From the NCBI RefSeq assembly GCF_000181515.1, contig NZ_ABCG01000001.1:637776-701775 (forward strand): DNA of 64,000 bases, written 5' to 3'. A program made the position numbers and the translations under genes. This DNA comes from Erythrobacter sp. SD-21. GTDB lineage: Bacteria > Pseudomonadota > Alphaproteobacteria > Sphingomonadales > Sphingomonadaceae. The notes under the pieces were generated by a model. That model saw only the letters and a list, made by a program, of their open reading frames with translations, did not search any database and was not told the origin of the DNA. Shown here in pieces: positions 55,593 to 64,000 of this stretch (the stretch's first letter is position 1; the number at the start of each line of letters is the position of its first letter).

Positions 55593-56526
55593 CCAGCGGC
55601 GCGGCCAGCACCAGCTGGAAGAAGTGATAGAGCAAGAGCGGCAGGACGATGAAACCCGCCTCCTCGCGCGCGAAAAGGATGGTGGCGAGCGGTACGCCCA
55701 CCGCGGCGCTCTTCTGTGCGCCGGCAAACAGGAAGGCGATGCGGTCGCGGCGCGGCAGGGCTAGCGCGCCCGAAGCCAGCCATGCGCCCGTATTGCCGAT
55801 GCCGAGGAACAGGCCGATGCCGAGCGCCAGCGTCATCCAGGCGGCAGGATCGAGCCGGCCCCAGATGCCCTGCTCCACCGCACCCGAAAAGGCGACATAG
55901 ACCGCCAGTGCGATGACCAGCCGGTCGAGCCAGACGACACGCGCCTTGTGCCTGGCTACCCAGGCGCTGGTCCAGCCCTGCACCGCCTGTCCGATGATGA
56001 ATGGGAGGAGCAGGATCAGCGCGATCCGTTCGATCGTTTCCATGCCGACCGCGCCCTCGCCCGTCCCGCCGAGCAGGAGGAAGATCGGCACCGATACGAA
56101 CACGCCGAGGATGTTGAGGAGCGCCGCCGAGATGACCGAGAGCCCCACATTCCCGTTGGCCAGCGTGGTGTAGGACGTTGCCGATTGCACGGTCGAAGGC
56201 AGCACCCCGAGGTAGAGGAGCCCGACGGCTACCAGCGGCGGCAGGCCGATTGCCAGCAGCTTGCTCAGCCCCAGACCCGCCAGCGCCATGGCGCCGAACA
56301 CCCACAGCACCAAGGGCAGGATGAACCGCCAGTTGAGCAGGCCGCGCCCGATCTCCCCGCGCGAAACCCGCATGCCGTTGAGCAGGAACAGCGCGAAGAT
56401 GCCGACGTTGGCGACCGTCTGCGCGACATCCGCCTGCGCCGAAGGTATGGGCAGGAACGCGGCCAGCACCACCGCGCCGACCAGCAGGCGCAGCATCGGG
56501 TCGGCGATGATCGTGCGTAGCGCCAT
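55522..56526 (-). CDS. Bile acid:sodium symporter family (BASS) transporter
   Basis: A 334-residue ten-segment membrane protein. The LYLGVLPSTVQSATSYTTLANGNV block and the LFAGAQKSAAVGVPLA block match the two crossover regions of the SBF-like/BASS family (YfeH type). The substrate is unknown. The C-terminal tail of about 25 residues is read antisense to the DUF475 gene end, a 71-bp convergent overlap. Confidence 0.88.
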   Translation of the reverse strand: MALRTIIADPMLRLLVGAVVLAAFLPIPSAQADVAQTVANVGIFALFLLNGMRVSRGEIGRGLLNWRFILPLVLWVFGAMALAGLGLSKLLAIGLPPLVAVGLLYLGVLPSTVQSATSYTTLANGNVGLSVISAALLNILGVFVSVPIFLLLGGTGEGAVGMETIERIALILLLPFIIGQAVQGWTSAWVARHKARVVWLDRLVIALAVYVAFSGAVEQGIWGRLDPAAWMTLALGIGLFLGIGNTGAWLASGALALPRRDRIAFLFAGAQKSAAVGVPLATILFAREEAGFIVLPLLLYHFFQLVLAAPLASRLSTASHPRDGDGCAAPTTRS

Positions 56527-56564
56527 GCATCGCCCCTAGCGCCCGGCGCGCCGCTTGTCGCGTG

Positions 56565-57932
56565 CTAGCTTGCCTGCAGATCGTACTGCTTGAGCAGGTC
56601 GTAGAGCGTCGGGCGGCTGATCCCGAGCAGCTTGGCCGCCATCGAGATATTGCCCTGGCTGCGCGCCAGCGCCTTGCGGATCATCTTGCGATCCGCCGCC
56701 TCGCGCGCCTGCTTGAGGTTGAGCGCGAGTTCGTCTTCCTCCGCCCCGTCTTCGAGATCGAGATCCTCGGCGTTAACCAGCTTGGCATCGGCCATGATGA
56801 CGGCGCGCTTCACCCGGTTTTCCAGTTCGCGCACATTGCCCGGCCAGGCCCAGCCGTCGATCGCGGCCAGCGCGTCGGGCGCAAAGCCCTTCACCTGCGG
56901 GTTCATATCGGCCGAAAAGCGTGCGAGGAAATGCTTGGCGAGCAGGACGGCATCACCGGGGCGGTCCGCGAGCGTCGGGATCTTCACGACCACTTCGGCA
57001 AGGCGATAGAACAGGTCCTCGCGGAAGGTGCCCTCGCCGATCATGCTCTGGAGGTCCTGGTGCGTCGCGCAGACGATGCGGGTGTCGACGGCGATGGGCT
57101 TGCGCCCGCCGATACGCTCGATCACGCGTTCCTGCAGGAAGCGCAGCAGCTTCACCTGCAGGGGCAGCGGGATGTCGCCAACCTCGTCGAGGAAAAGCGT
57201 GCCGCCCGCGGCCATCTCGATCTTGCCCTCGGTCGTCTTCACTGCCCCGGTGAACGCGCCCTTCTCATGGCCGAAAAGCTCGCTTTCAAGAAGGTTCTCG
57301 GGGATTGCGGCGCAGTTAATCGCAACGAAAGCGCCGCTCCGCCGGTCGCTCGCCTCGTGAAGTCCCTTGGCGAGCAATTCCTTGCCGGTACCGCTGGCCC
57401 CCAACAGCATGACCGAGACGTTGGTCGGCGCGACGCGTTCGATGGTGCGCGCCACCTTGGCCATCTCGGGCGCGGCGGTGATCATCGTGCCGAGCACGGT
57501 TTTCTCGTCGCCCACCTTCTCGGACAGGCGGCGGTTCTCGCCCTCGATCTGGCTGAGCTTGAAGGCGCGGCCGACTATCAGGCCCAGTTCCTCGATATCG
57601 ACCGGTTTCTGGTAGAAATCGTAGGCCCCGCGCTCGATCGCCTGCAACGCGCTCTCGCGCGCGCCATGGCCCGAGGCGACGACCACCTTGGTATCGGGCT
57701 TCATCTCCATGATCGCATCGAGCACGGCGAACCCCTCGGTGGTGCCGTCGGGATCGGGCGGCAGGCCGAGGTCGAGCGTGACCACGACCGGCTCCTCGCT
57801 GCGCATCGCGGCGAGCGCGGCGTCGCGGTTGCCGGCGATCACCACGTCGTAATCGTCATAGGCCCATTTCAGCTGCGCCTGCAGCCCCTCGTCATCCTCG
57901 ACGATCAGGAGCTTGGGTTTACTAGTCGCCAT
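56565..57932 (-). CDS. prsR: PEP-CTERM/XrtA system response regulator PrsR
   Basis: A 455-residue sigma-54-dependent activator. It has a receiver domain (1-120), an AAA+ domain with GASGTGKELLAKG (Walker A), the sigma-54-contacting GAFTGA and GTLFLDEVGDI (Walker B), and a Fis-type helix-turn-helix near the C-terminus (GNISMAAKLLGISRPTLYDLL). The sequence and its partner match PrsR of exopolysaccharide/PEP-CTERM systems. It overlaps prsK by one base (TGATG). No exosortase or EPS genes are in the window. Confidence 0.92.
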   Translation of the reverse strand: MATSKPKLLIVEDDEGLQAQLKWAYDDYDVVIAGNRDAALAAMRSEEPVVVTLDLGLPPDPDGTTEGFAVLDAIMEMKPDTKVVVASGHGARESALQAIERGAYDFYQKPVDIEELGLIVGRAFKLSQIEGENRRLSEKVGDEKTVLGTMITAAPEMAKVARTIERVAPTNVSVMLLGASGTGKELLAKGLHEASDRRSGAFVAINCAAIPENLLESELFGHEKGAFTGAVKTTEGKIEMAAGGTLFLDEVGDIPLPLQVKLLRFLQERVIERIGGRKPIAVDTRIVCATHQDLQSMIGEGTFREDLFYRLAEVVVKIPTLADRPGDAVLLAKHFLARFSADMNPQVKGFAPDALAAIDGWAWPGNVRELENRVKRAVIMADAKLVNAEDLDLEDGAEEDELALNLKQAREAADRKMIRKALARSQGNISMAAKLLGISRPTLYDLLKQYDLQAS

Positions 57933-60040
57933 CAGGCCAACTCCGTTTTCGCATCGGGCCGGGAGCCCGTTATAATTCTCCGCGCCGCTTCGAGTGGCAG
58001 GCTGATGGTAAAGCGCGTCCCCAAACCCTCGCGCGATTCCACGTCGAGCCGTCCACCCATCGAACGGACGAGTTCGCGCGCTTCGTAGGCCCCGATACCG
58101 AAGCCGCCCTCCTTGGAGGAGACGAAGGGCTTGAACAGGCCGTTGCGCAGGAAGGCGGGGCCCATGCCCTTGCCGCTGTCGAGCACCTGCACCACGCCGC
58201 ACACGCCGTCGCTATAGGCTTCCAGCATGACCGCGTTGCCTTCGGAGCTCGCATCGATGGCGTTCTGGACGATATGCACCAGCGCCTGCTCGAAGGCATC
58301 GGGCTGGCCGTTGACCACGAGCGGCTCGCTGCGGACCAGAGTGACCGTGTGACTGCGCGCAAACCGGTCGACCGATCCGCGCACGATGCTGGCCATGTCG
58401 AAAGCCCGCAAGTCCTCCTGCGCGCCCGTGCCATAGCGCCCCAAGCGCGCGAGCATGGTGTTGAGCTTGTCGGCGCTGTTGCGCAGCGTGACCAGCATGT
58501 CCTTGCGAAATTCGGGCTTGTCGGCGTGCTTTTCCGCGTTGCGCAGCAGCAGCGACATCTGGCTCGACAGGTTCTTGATGTCGTGCATCACGAAGGCCAT
58601 CCGGCGGTTGAATTCGTCAAACCGCGCAGCCTCGGACAGCGCTTCCTGCCCGGCCTGTTCGCTGAGGTAGCTCGCCAGCTGCTGTCCGACGATGCCGAGA
58701 AGGTCGAAATCCTCCCAGTCGAGACGCCGTTCGACCAGCGGCCGCGCCAGCACGATGATCCCGACGAGCCGGTCGTAATGGAGCAGCGGCACCGCAGCCC
58801 AGGCGCGCGGTTCGTCGAGCAGCCATTCGGGCACATGCTGCAACTCGCCCTGGTGCTCGATCCCGGCGCGCGCCTCGTCGAATGCGAGGATCAGCCCCTC
58901 GCGCTCGAAGATGGTTACCAGTTCGCAAGGGACGGGATTGGCCGGAACCGCCAGCTGGGGCCAGCGCCAGTGGCCGCCAAACACCAGCCTGCCCTCCTCG
59001 CCCGCAAGCAGCAGCGCGCCCGACGGGCTGTCGGTGATGTCGGCCATCGCCTTCACCACGCGTTCCTGCAGGCTGGCCTCGTCCAGCCCGGACCGGCCGA
59101 TGGTATGGGTGAAGCGGATCCACTCGTTGCGATAGTCGTAGCGGTGCTTAAACAGGTGCTTGATCGCCGTCACCCGCAGCCAGCCGCGTAAATGGTCCGA
59201 CGGAAGCCAGATCAACGCCAGCGCCCCCGCCGCGATCACGAGGCCAACTTGTGTGAGCCGCGCGGCGTTGCCGGTGAAGATGTCGAGCCAGTTGGCCAGC
59301 GTCAGCATCCCTGCGAGATAGCCGCCGATCACAAGCAGGGAGAGGAAGCGGAAGGTGACGGCCCGCGAGGGGCTGAAGGTTAGTCCGGCCGCTGCGCGGT
59401 TGAACCCGATGGCGAAGGGAATGGCGACGATCGCCGCGGCCAACCCGCGCGAGGCGACCAGCGCATCGGCGTAGCTACCGGCGAGATAGGCGATGGTGTA
59501 GAAATTGAGCGTGAAGGCCCACATTCCGGCCATGGCCGCTGCACCCCAGCGCAGGATGCGGCGCGACGAGGGCGCGGCCCCGACGTAGAGATTGTGCAAG
59601 AGGACGAGCGCACAGATCGCCACCAGCATGCGGAAGATCGCGGAGGTTTGCAGCGCGAGCGCGGCGATCTCGCTCGATCCCGGGTTGCCCTGCACGATGG
59701 CCAGCAACGCGAATTGCAGCAGTTCGACGAAACCGAGCGCCAGCGCCGCCGGACGGACGAGCCGCACGCTCTCGTCGCGGCCGTCGTTGGCGAAGAGGCG
59801 GAACAGCACGAAGATCCACGCCAGATTGCTGGCGATCTCGGTCATGCCGACAATCGGCTGGTTCGAATGAAAACTGGCCGCCGCGACGCACCAGTTCGCG
59901 GTCAGCGCAAGAGCGACGACACCGGCCCAGAGGTCCAAACGGTCCTTGGCCCCGTTGCGGACGATCCACAGCGCGGCAAGGCCGCTTGCGACAGCCCCGA
60001 TCGAATAGAAAATGTAGGAGAGCGAACCGGCCCACTCCAT
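57932..60040 (-). CDS. prsK: PEP-CTERM/XrtA system sensor kinase PrsK
   Basis: A 702-residue kinase with about eight N-terminal membrane segments (1-290), a GAF-like domain (about 320-470) and a kinase core in which RMAFVMHDIKNLSSQMSLL carries the His and GFGIGAYEARELV is the G-box. This multi-TM-GAF-HATPase build is that of PrsK. The ATG at 60040 is used; an in-frame GTG lies 17 codons upstream. It is coupled to prsR. Confidence 0.9.
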   Translation of the reverse strand: MEWAGSLSYIFYSIGAVASGLAALWIVRNGAKDRLDLWAGVVALALTANWCVAAASFHSNQPIVGMTEIASNLAWIFVLFRLFANDGRDESVRLVRPAALALGFVELLQFALLAIVQGNPGSSEIAALALQTSAIFRMLVAICALVLLHNLYVGAAPSSRRILRWGAAAMAGMWAFTLNFYTIAYLAGSYADALVASRGLAAAIVAIPFAIGFNRAAAGLTFSPSRAVTFRFLSLLVIGGYLAGMLTLANWLDIFTGNAARLTQVGLVIAAGALALIWLPSDHLRGWLRVTAIKHLFKHRYDYRNEWIRFTHTIGRSGLDEASLQERVVKAMADITDSPSGALLLAGEEGRLVFGGHWRWPQLAVPANPVPCELVTIFEREGLILAFDEARAGIEHQGELQHVPEWLLDEPRAWAAVPLLHYDRLVGIIVLARPLVERRLDWEDFDLLGIVGQQLASYLSEQAGQEALSEAARFDEFNRRMAFVMHDIKNLSSQMSLLLRNAEKHADKPEFRKDMLVTLRNSADKLNTMLARLGRYGTGAQEDLRAFDMASIVRGSVDRFARSHTVTLVRSEPLVVNGQPDAFEQALVHIVQNAIDASSEGNAVMLEAYSDGVCGVVQVLDSGKGMGPAFLRNGLFKPFVSSKEGGFGIGAYEARELVRSMGGRLDVESREGLGTRFTISLPLEAARRIITGSRPDAKTELA

Positions 60041-60165
60041 CAGCCGCGTCCCGCCCCGCCGTGTCCCGGAATTGCGCCTGTCACCACTCACCCGCCAGTT
60101 CGAATATCTGCGACGGGTACTAGGATAAAAAGGTGAACTGTCGGTAAATTTTACAGCATATCAAC

Positions 60166-60207
60166 CAAAAAGGGGCGACGCTCCTCCTGCAGAGGAATCG
60201 TCGCCCC
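60166..60207 (-). terminator. Intrinsic terminator of the small membrane-protein gene
   Basis: GGGGCGACG (60172-60180) pairs with CGTCGCCCC (60199-60207). On the minus strand the stem is followed by five T residues. It lies 27 bp after the stop of the gene at 60234. Confidence 0.85.
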
Positions 60208-60233
60208 GTGTGGCGCATCGATTATGGGGCCGA

Positions 60234-60527
60234 TCAGTTCGCGACCGCGTCCTCCACGGCCTCGCCGGCGTTCTGAGCCGCATCGCCCACTTGTCCGGCC
60301 GCTTCGCCCACATCGCCGGCGGCACCGGCCACGGCGTTGTCCTTGGCGACTTCGGCGCCGCTCATCTGCGAGAAGATCACGAAGACCCCGATGGCGAGCA
60401 CCGCGAGGAGTATCAGGATACCCCACGAGGTTCCGCCGCTGCGGCGGTCGGTGTCGGAGACGACGGTATGCGTGGTGTGCGTGTTGCCCGCACTGTCGGT
60501 CGTCTCGGTAATGCGTTCTTCGGTCAT
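60234..60527 (-). CDS. Small single-span membrane protein of unknown function
   Basis: A 97-residue protein: a polar, Thr-rich N-terminus (1-32), one membrane helix (about 35-52) and an Ala/Gly/Val-rich periplasmic or cytoplasmic tail with AGQVGDAAQNAGEAVEDA-type amphipathic repeats, as in many stress-induced CsbD/YtxH-like proteins. I do not recognise a family. A near-consensus EcfG promoter and a strong terminator make it a monocistronic general-stress gene. Confidence 0.8.
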   Translation of the reverse strand: MTEERITETTDSAGNTHTTHTVVSDTDRRSGGTSWGILILLAVLAIGVFVIFSQMSGAEVAKDNAVAGAAGDVGEAAGQVGDAAQNAGEAVEDAVAN

Positions 60528-60563
60528 GCCCAATTCCTTTGCTGGACCCTGGAATGTGGCGAA

Positions 60564-60589
60564 AACGCGGCGGCGAGGAATCCGGTTCC
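60564..60589 (-). promoter_or_regulatory. EcfG-type general stress promoter
   Basis: On the minus strand GGAAC (60589-60585), a 17-bp spacer and CGTT (60567-60564) followed by TT match the consensus GGAAC-N16/17-CGTT exactly. It is 37 bp before the ATG at 60527. Confidence 0.8.
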
Positions 60590-60614
60590 GGATAAAGAGG
60601 GTTAACGCAGCAAT

Positions 60615-61997
60615 TTAGCGTTCGTTGAACTCGAAGGGCGTGGCCCCGCGACGCATGCGATCGAAATGCAGCTTGCGCCCGCGCGGGGGGAGAGAGCGCT
60701 GCGAACAATCCTCCCGGTAACAACGCGCGCAGCCCGGTCCAATGCGCTGAGCGTCTGTCGGCCTCAGGGATATGCCGCGTGCCTGCGCCAGATCGGTCGC
60801 CAGCACGGCTTCGATTCCGACCGCGACCACGAAACGCGCCTCGCCCGGAGCGCCGGTCCCTTCCACGCTGCGCATCATGGTGAGCCAACCGCCTTGCGCC
60901 TCCCCTGCATCGTCGAGGCTGACATATTGCACCATCAGTTCGCCGCCGCGTTCGAAAGCGCGATGCGCGTCCCACAGCGGGCAGGATACGTCCTCCCCGG
61001 CAAAGCGCGCCGTGCTCGCCCCCATGAAGCTCTTGGAGAACTGCCCCGCCCGGTCCAGCCGGACCATGAAGAATGGCAGGCCGCGCTGCCCGACGCGCTG
61101 CAGCGTGGTGAGCCGGTGTGCGAGCTGCTCGAAGCTGACCGAGAAGCGCCGCTCGAGCACGGGCAGGTCGTAGCCGGTCGCATCGCAGGCGCGCAGGAAG
61201 CGGCCGTAAGGCATCAGCAGCGCGGCGGCGAAATACCCGTCGAGGTGGCGCTTGAACAGCGCGCGGGCGGCCTCGTCCTCGAATTGCGCGCCTTGCGCCA
61301 CGGCGAGGATTTCCTCGCGCTTTTCGAGCTGGGCGATCTTGAGAGCGAGCTGGAAATTGCGCGACGCCGGACCGAGCATTTCGGACAGCTGCACCTGGCG
61401 GGCGTGGAGATCGAGCCGGCTGAGGCTGTCGGGGAGCACCTCGCGCGGCAGGATGCGGACCGACAGCTGGTGGCGCTCGCGTAGCCTTTCGGTGAGGGCA
61501 AGGCCGATGTCCCCGCGCGAAAGGCGCATCTCGTCGGCTAGTTCCTCGGCAGCATGGTCGAGATCGGCGAAATGGTTTCGCCAGCGCTCGATCTCGCGCC
61601 GGGACGCGTCGAGCGGATCGTAGCTCGCGCCCTTGGCCGGTCCGGCGTTGTCGTAGAGCCGGACGAAGGCCGCGGCGGCCTGCGGGGCGGTGGCGAGGAA
61701 TTCGTCCAGTTCCTCGCGGTCGATCGCGAGGTCCGCAAAGCGTTCGTCGGCCAGCCGGCGGGCCAGACCGTCGAGGCCGCCGATCGCCTCGTCCTCGCGG
61801 ATACTGCGTGGATCGAAATCGAATTGCTCCACCAGCGCCATGATAACGCGCGCGCTGACCGGGCGCTGGTTGCGTTCGATCAGATTGAGGTAGCTGGGCG
61901 AAATCGAGAGGCGAGCGGCCATGGCCGCCTGGGTCAGGTTCTCGCGCTTTCTGAGGCGGCGGATGGCCGGGCCTGCGCGGACGGATGCTTCCGCCAT
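60615..61997 (-). CDS. ScfR/RamB-like short-chain acyl-CoA-responsive regulator
   Basis: A 460-residue regulator: an XRE-type helix-turn-helix (about 10-65, LRKRENLTQAAMAARLSISPSYLNLIERNQ), an IrrE/DUF955-like middle and a DUF2083 C-terminal domain with a Cys cluster (GPGCARCYREDC). RamB-type proteins control glyoxylate-cycle genes such as aceA in actinobacteria, and ScfRs respond to acetyl- or propionyl-CoA. Its divergent position to aceA supports that role. TGTAAA palindromes lie next to its start codon. Confidence 0.88.
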   Translation of the reverse strand: MAEASVRAGPAIRRLRKRENLTQAAMAARLSISPSYLNLIERNQRPVSARVIMALVEQFDFDPRSIREDEAIGGLDGLARRLADERFADLAIDREELDEFLATAPQAAAAFVRLYDNAGPAKGASYDPLDASRREIERWRNHFADLDHAAEELADEMRLSRGDIGLALTERLRERHQLSVRILPREVLPDSLSRLDLHARQVQLSEMLGPASRNFQLALKIAQLEKREEILAVAQGAQFEDEAARALFKRHLDGYFAAALLMPYGRFLRACDATGYDLPVLERRFSVSFEQLAHRLTTLQRVGQRGLPFFMVRLDRAGQFSKSFMGASTARFAGEDVSCPLWDAHRAFERGGELMVQYVSLDDAGEAQGGWLTMMRSVEGTGAPGEARFVVAVGIEAVLATDLAQARGISLRPTDAQRIGPGCARCYREDCSQRSLPPRGRKLHFDRMRRGATPFEFNER

Positions 61998-61998
61998 C

Positions 61999-62014
61999 TG
62001 TAAATTCCTTTACA
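61999..62014. promoter_or_regulatory. Putative operator of the ScfR/RamB-like regulator
   Basis: TGTAAATTCCTTTACA is a perfect palindrome (6-bp arms, 4-bp centre), 1 bp upstream of the regulator start codon. Its position predicts autorepression, and it could also act on aceA 143 bp away. Confidence 0.6.
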
Positions 62015-62062
62015 ACGTTACAAGGTGAATATGCCAGAAGCCCTGCTCTAGACAAGAAATTC

Positions 62063-62079
62063 TGTAAATTTTCCTGTCG
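62063..62079. promoter_or_regulatory. Second TGTAAA site upstream of aceA
   Basis: TGTAAATTTTCCTGTCG repeats the left arm of the palindrome at 61999 and keeps the same spacing to a degenerate right half. It lies 78 bp before the aceA start, at a distance suited to control of the aceA promoter. Confidence 0.45.
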
Positions 62080-62156
62080 AAATCACTCGTCCCTGAGCAT
62101 TGTCGTCCTCAACAGCCCCCGCTGCCTTCATGGGCCGACCGGACAGGAGAACAGTG

Positions 62157-63755
62157 ATGACGTACCAGAGCCAGATCGCCAACATGGGTGAGTCCATCGC
62201 CGAAAACGGCGCGCCCTGGGGTGCAATCGACGCCGCCAGCGCGGCCCGCATGGCCGTGCAGAACCGTTTCCCCACCGGCCTCGACATCGCGCGCTACACC
62301 GCGAAGATCATGCGCGAGGACATGGAAGCCTACGACAAGGACCCGGCGAACTACACCCAGTCGCTCGGCTGCTGGCACGGGTTCATCGCGCAGCAGAAGA
62401 TGATCTCGATCAAGAAGCATTTCGGCAGCACCAAGCGCCGTTACCTCTACCTCTCGGGCTGGATGGTCGCCGCGCTCCGGAGCGAATTCGGCCCCCTGCC
62501 CGACCAGTCGATGCACGAGAAGACCAGCGTGCCCGCGCTGATCGAGGAACTCTACACCTTCCTCAAGCAGGCCGACGCCCGCGAGTTGGGCGGCATGTTC
62601 CGCGAGCTCGATGAGGCCAAGGCCAATGGCGACAGCGTCAACACGCATCGCCTGCTGAAGGAAATCGACGAGCACCAGACGCATGTCGTGCCGATCATCG
62701 CCGATATCGATGCCGGCTTCGGCAATGCCGAGGCGACCTACCTGCTCGCCAAGAAGATGATCGAAGCCGGTGCCTGCGCTCTCCAGATCGAGAACCAGGT
62801 TTCGGACGAGAAGCAGTGCGGCCACCAGGACGGCAAGGTTACCGTTCCGCACGAGGACTTCCTCCAGAAGATCCGCGCGATCCGCTACGCCTTCCTTGAA
62901 CTGGGCGTTCCCGATGGCATCATCGTTGCCCGCACCGACAGCCTCGGCGCTGGCCTGACCAAGCAGATCGCCTACTCGAAGGAGCCGGGCGACCTCGGTG
63001 ACCAGTACAACAGCTTCCTCGATTGCGACGAAGTCGATCCGGCCGACATCACCAATGGCCAGGTCTTCATCAGCCGCGACGGCAAGCTTCTGGCGCCCAA
63101 GCGCCTGCCCAGCAATCTCTTCCAGTTCCGGGCCGGAACCGGTGAAGACCGCTGCGTTCTCGACTGCATCACCGCGCTCCAGAACGGCGCCGACCTGCTG
63201 TGGATCGAGACCGAGAAGCCGCATGTCAAACAGATCGCCGGCATGGTCGATCGTGTCCGCGAGGTGATCCCGAACGCAAAGCTGGTCTATAACAATTCGC
63301 CCAGCTTCAACTGGACGCTCAACTTCCGCCAGCAGATTTTCGACAAGTGGGAAGCCGAAGGCAAGGACGTGAGCGGTTACGATCGCGCCAAGCTGATGAG
63401 CATCGACTACGACGGCACCGAGCTTGCCGCCGAAGCCGACGAGAAGATCCGCACCTTCCAGGCCGATGCCGCGAAGCGTGCCGGTATCTTCCACCACCTC
63501 ATCACGCTGCCCACCTATCACACGGCCGCGCTGAGCACCGACAATCTCGCCAAGGAATACTTCGGCGAACAGGCGATGCTCGGTTACGTCAAGAACGTGC
63601 AGCGCGAGGAAATCCGCCAGGGTATCGCCTGCGTGAAGCACCAGAACATGGCCGGTTCGGACATCGGCGATGATCACAAGGAATACTTTGCCGGTGAAGC
63701 GGCCCTCAAAGCCGGCGGCAAGGACAACACCATGAACCAGTTCGCTGCGGCATAA
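62157..63755 (+). CDS. aceA: Isocitrate lyase
   Basis: The long-form isocitrate lyase (532 residues, Pseudomonas/mycobacterial type). It splits isocitrate to succinate and glyoxylate for growth on acetate and fatty acids. The catalytic cysteine is C221 in KQCGH (219-223), and IIADIDAGFGN holds the Mg ligands. An AGGAGA site precedes the ATG at 62157. The divergent acyl-CoA regulator probably controls it. Confidence 0.96.
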   Translation: MTYQSQIANMGESIAENGAPWGAIDAASAARMAVQNRFPTGLDIARYTAKIMREDMEAYDKDPANYTQSLGCWHGFIAQQKMISIKKHFGSTKRRYLYLSGWMVAALRSEFGPLPDQSMHEKTSVPALIEELYTFLKQADARELGGMFRELDEAKANGDSVNTHRLLKEIDEHQTHVVPIIADIDAGFGNAEATYLLAKKMIEAGACALQIENQVSDEKQCGHQDGKVTVPHEDFLQKIRAIRYAFLELGVPDGIIVARTDSLGAGLTKQIAYSKEPGDLGDQYNSFLDCDEVDPADITNGQVFISRDGKLLAPKRLPSNLFQFRAGTGEDRCVLDCITALQNGADLLWIETEKPHVKQIAGMVDRVREVIPNAKLVYNNSPSFNWTLNFRQQIFDKWEAEGKDVSGYDRAKLMSIDYDGTELAAEADEKIRTFQADAAKRAGIFHHLITLPTYHTAALSTDNLAKEYFGEQAMLGYVKNVQREEIRQGIACVKHQNMAGSDIGDDHKEYFAGEAALKAGGKDNTMNQFAAA

Positions 63756-63767
63756 CGGAGAGGAAGG

Positions 63768-63959
63768 ATGACTACGATGACCGAAGACACCCCCAAGACC
63801 GAACCGGGCCGCGCTCGCGCCCTGTTCTCGACTGCCGATTTCCGCCTGCTGCGTACCGCTTTGACGAGCTACGCACGCCAGACGGAGGATCGCGAGGAGC
63901 TGGCGAAGATCAACGCCCTGCACCACCGCCTCGGGACCTACGTCCCTTCGGACGGCTAA
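63768..63959 (+). CDS. Unknown 63-residue protein after aceA
   Basis: A small soluble protein with a GAGAGGAAGG ribosome-binding site overlapping the end of aceA. It starts 12 bp after aceA, so it is probably cotranscribed. It has a basic helical core (LFSTADFRLLRTALTSYARQTEDREELAKINALHHRL). I do not recognise the family. A link to the glyoxylate cycle is inference from position. Confidence 0.65.
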   Translation: MTTMTEDTPKTEPGRARALFSTADFRLLRTALTSYARQTEDREELAKINALHHRLGTYVPSDG

Positions 63960-64000
63960 CACCTTTTTCACAGTTCTCCTGGGGAGGAGAAACGGCTGCC

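Noticed and set aside
60141..60158. TGTAAAATTTACC-like palindrome upstream of prsK, similar to the regulator sites near aceA
   Set aside because: Only a loose match, no nearby acetate gene, and AT-rich palindromes of this length can arise by chance.

Overview
This 64 kb window is a densely packed, GC-rich chromosomal segment of an alphaproteobacterium, most likely a sphingomonad of the Erythrobacter/Qipengyuania group (inferred from gene content, not from a search). Supporting signs are the GTTC-N7-GTTC LexA boxes, EcfG-type GGAAC/CGTT promoters, a PrsK/PrsR pair of the XrtA/PEP-CTERM system, a split imuA-imuB / dnaE2 SOS mutasome, a Coq4 protein, and a short-chain acyl-CoA regulator divergent from isocitrate lyase. 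No prophage, insertion sequence, CRISPR array or rRNA operon is visible.

Layout. 1-10 kb: queuosine genes (tgt, queA) among envelope genes (DUF481 protein, beta-barrel protein), an ABC-2 exporter, a secreted cyclophilin, and coaD-ispA-xseB. 9-15 kb: purL flanked by small membrane-protein genes, a nitroreductase and coq4. 15-26 kb: serB and miaA diverge from overlapping start codons, followed by branched-chain amino acid synthesis (ilvB, an unknown 99-residue gene, ilvN, ilvC, and leuA behind a Leu-rich leader peptide). 26-31 kb: a stress-type glycine-zipper protein beside a gene-free 366 bp stretch, catabolic and redox enzymes, and recJ. 31.3-31.6 kb: two identical tRNA-Glu genes.

31.6-40.3 kb is a full phosphate regulon: phoR, an OprO/P-like porin, pstS-pstC-pstA-pstB-phoU and phoB. 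Three 11-bp-periodic Pho-box arrays precede the porin, pstS and phoB, suggesting PhoB drives uptake and its own synthesis.

41-51 kb is an SOS mutagenesis region. One LexA-boxed operon encodes a radical SAM protein, a UdgX-type uracil-DNA-binding protein and the error-prone polymerase DnaE2. A second LexA-boxed operon encodes ImuA and ImuB. A PilZ gene and a small secreted-protein gene lie between them. Both SOS promoters have the -10 element inside the LexA box. The dnaE2 reading frame carries an in-frame 74 bp palindromic element of the kind normally found between genes.

51-64 kb: a general-stress-type protein, an NSS transporter, panB, a DUF475 protein, a BASS-family transporter, PrsR/PrsK, a small membrane protein with a near-consensus EcfG promoter, and the ScfR/RamB-like regulator divergent from aceA. 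TGTAAA palindromes in that last intergenic region look like the regulator's operators.
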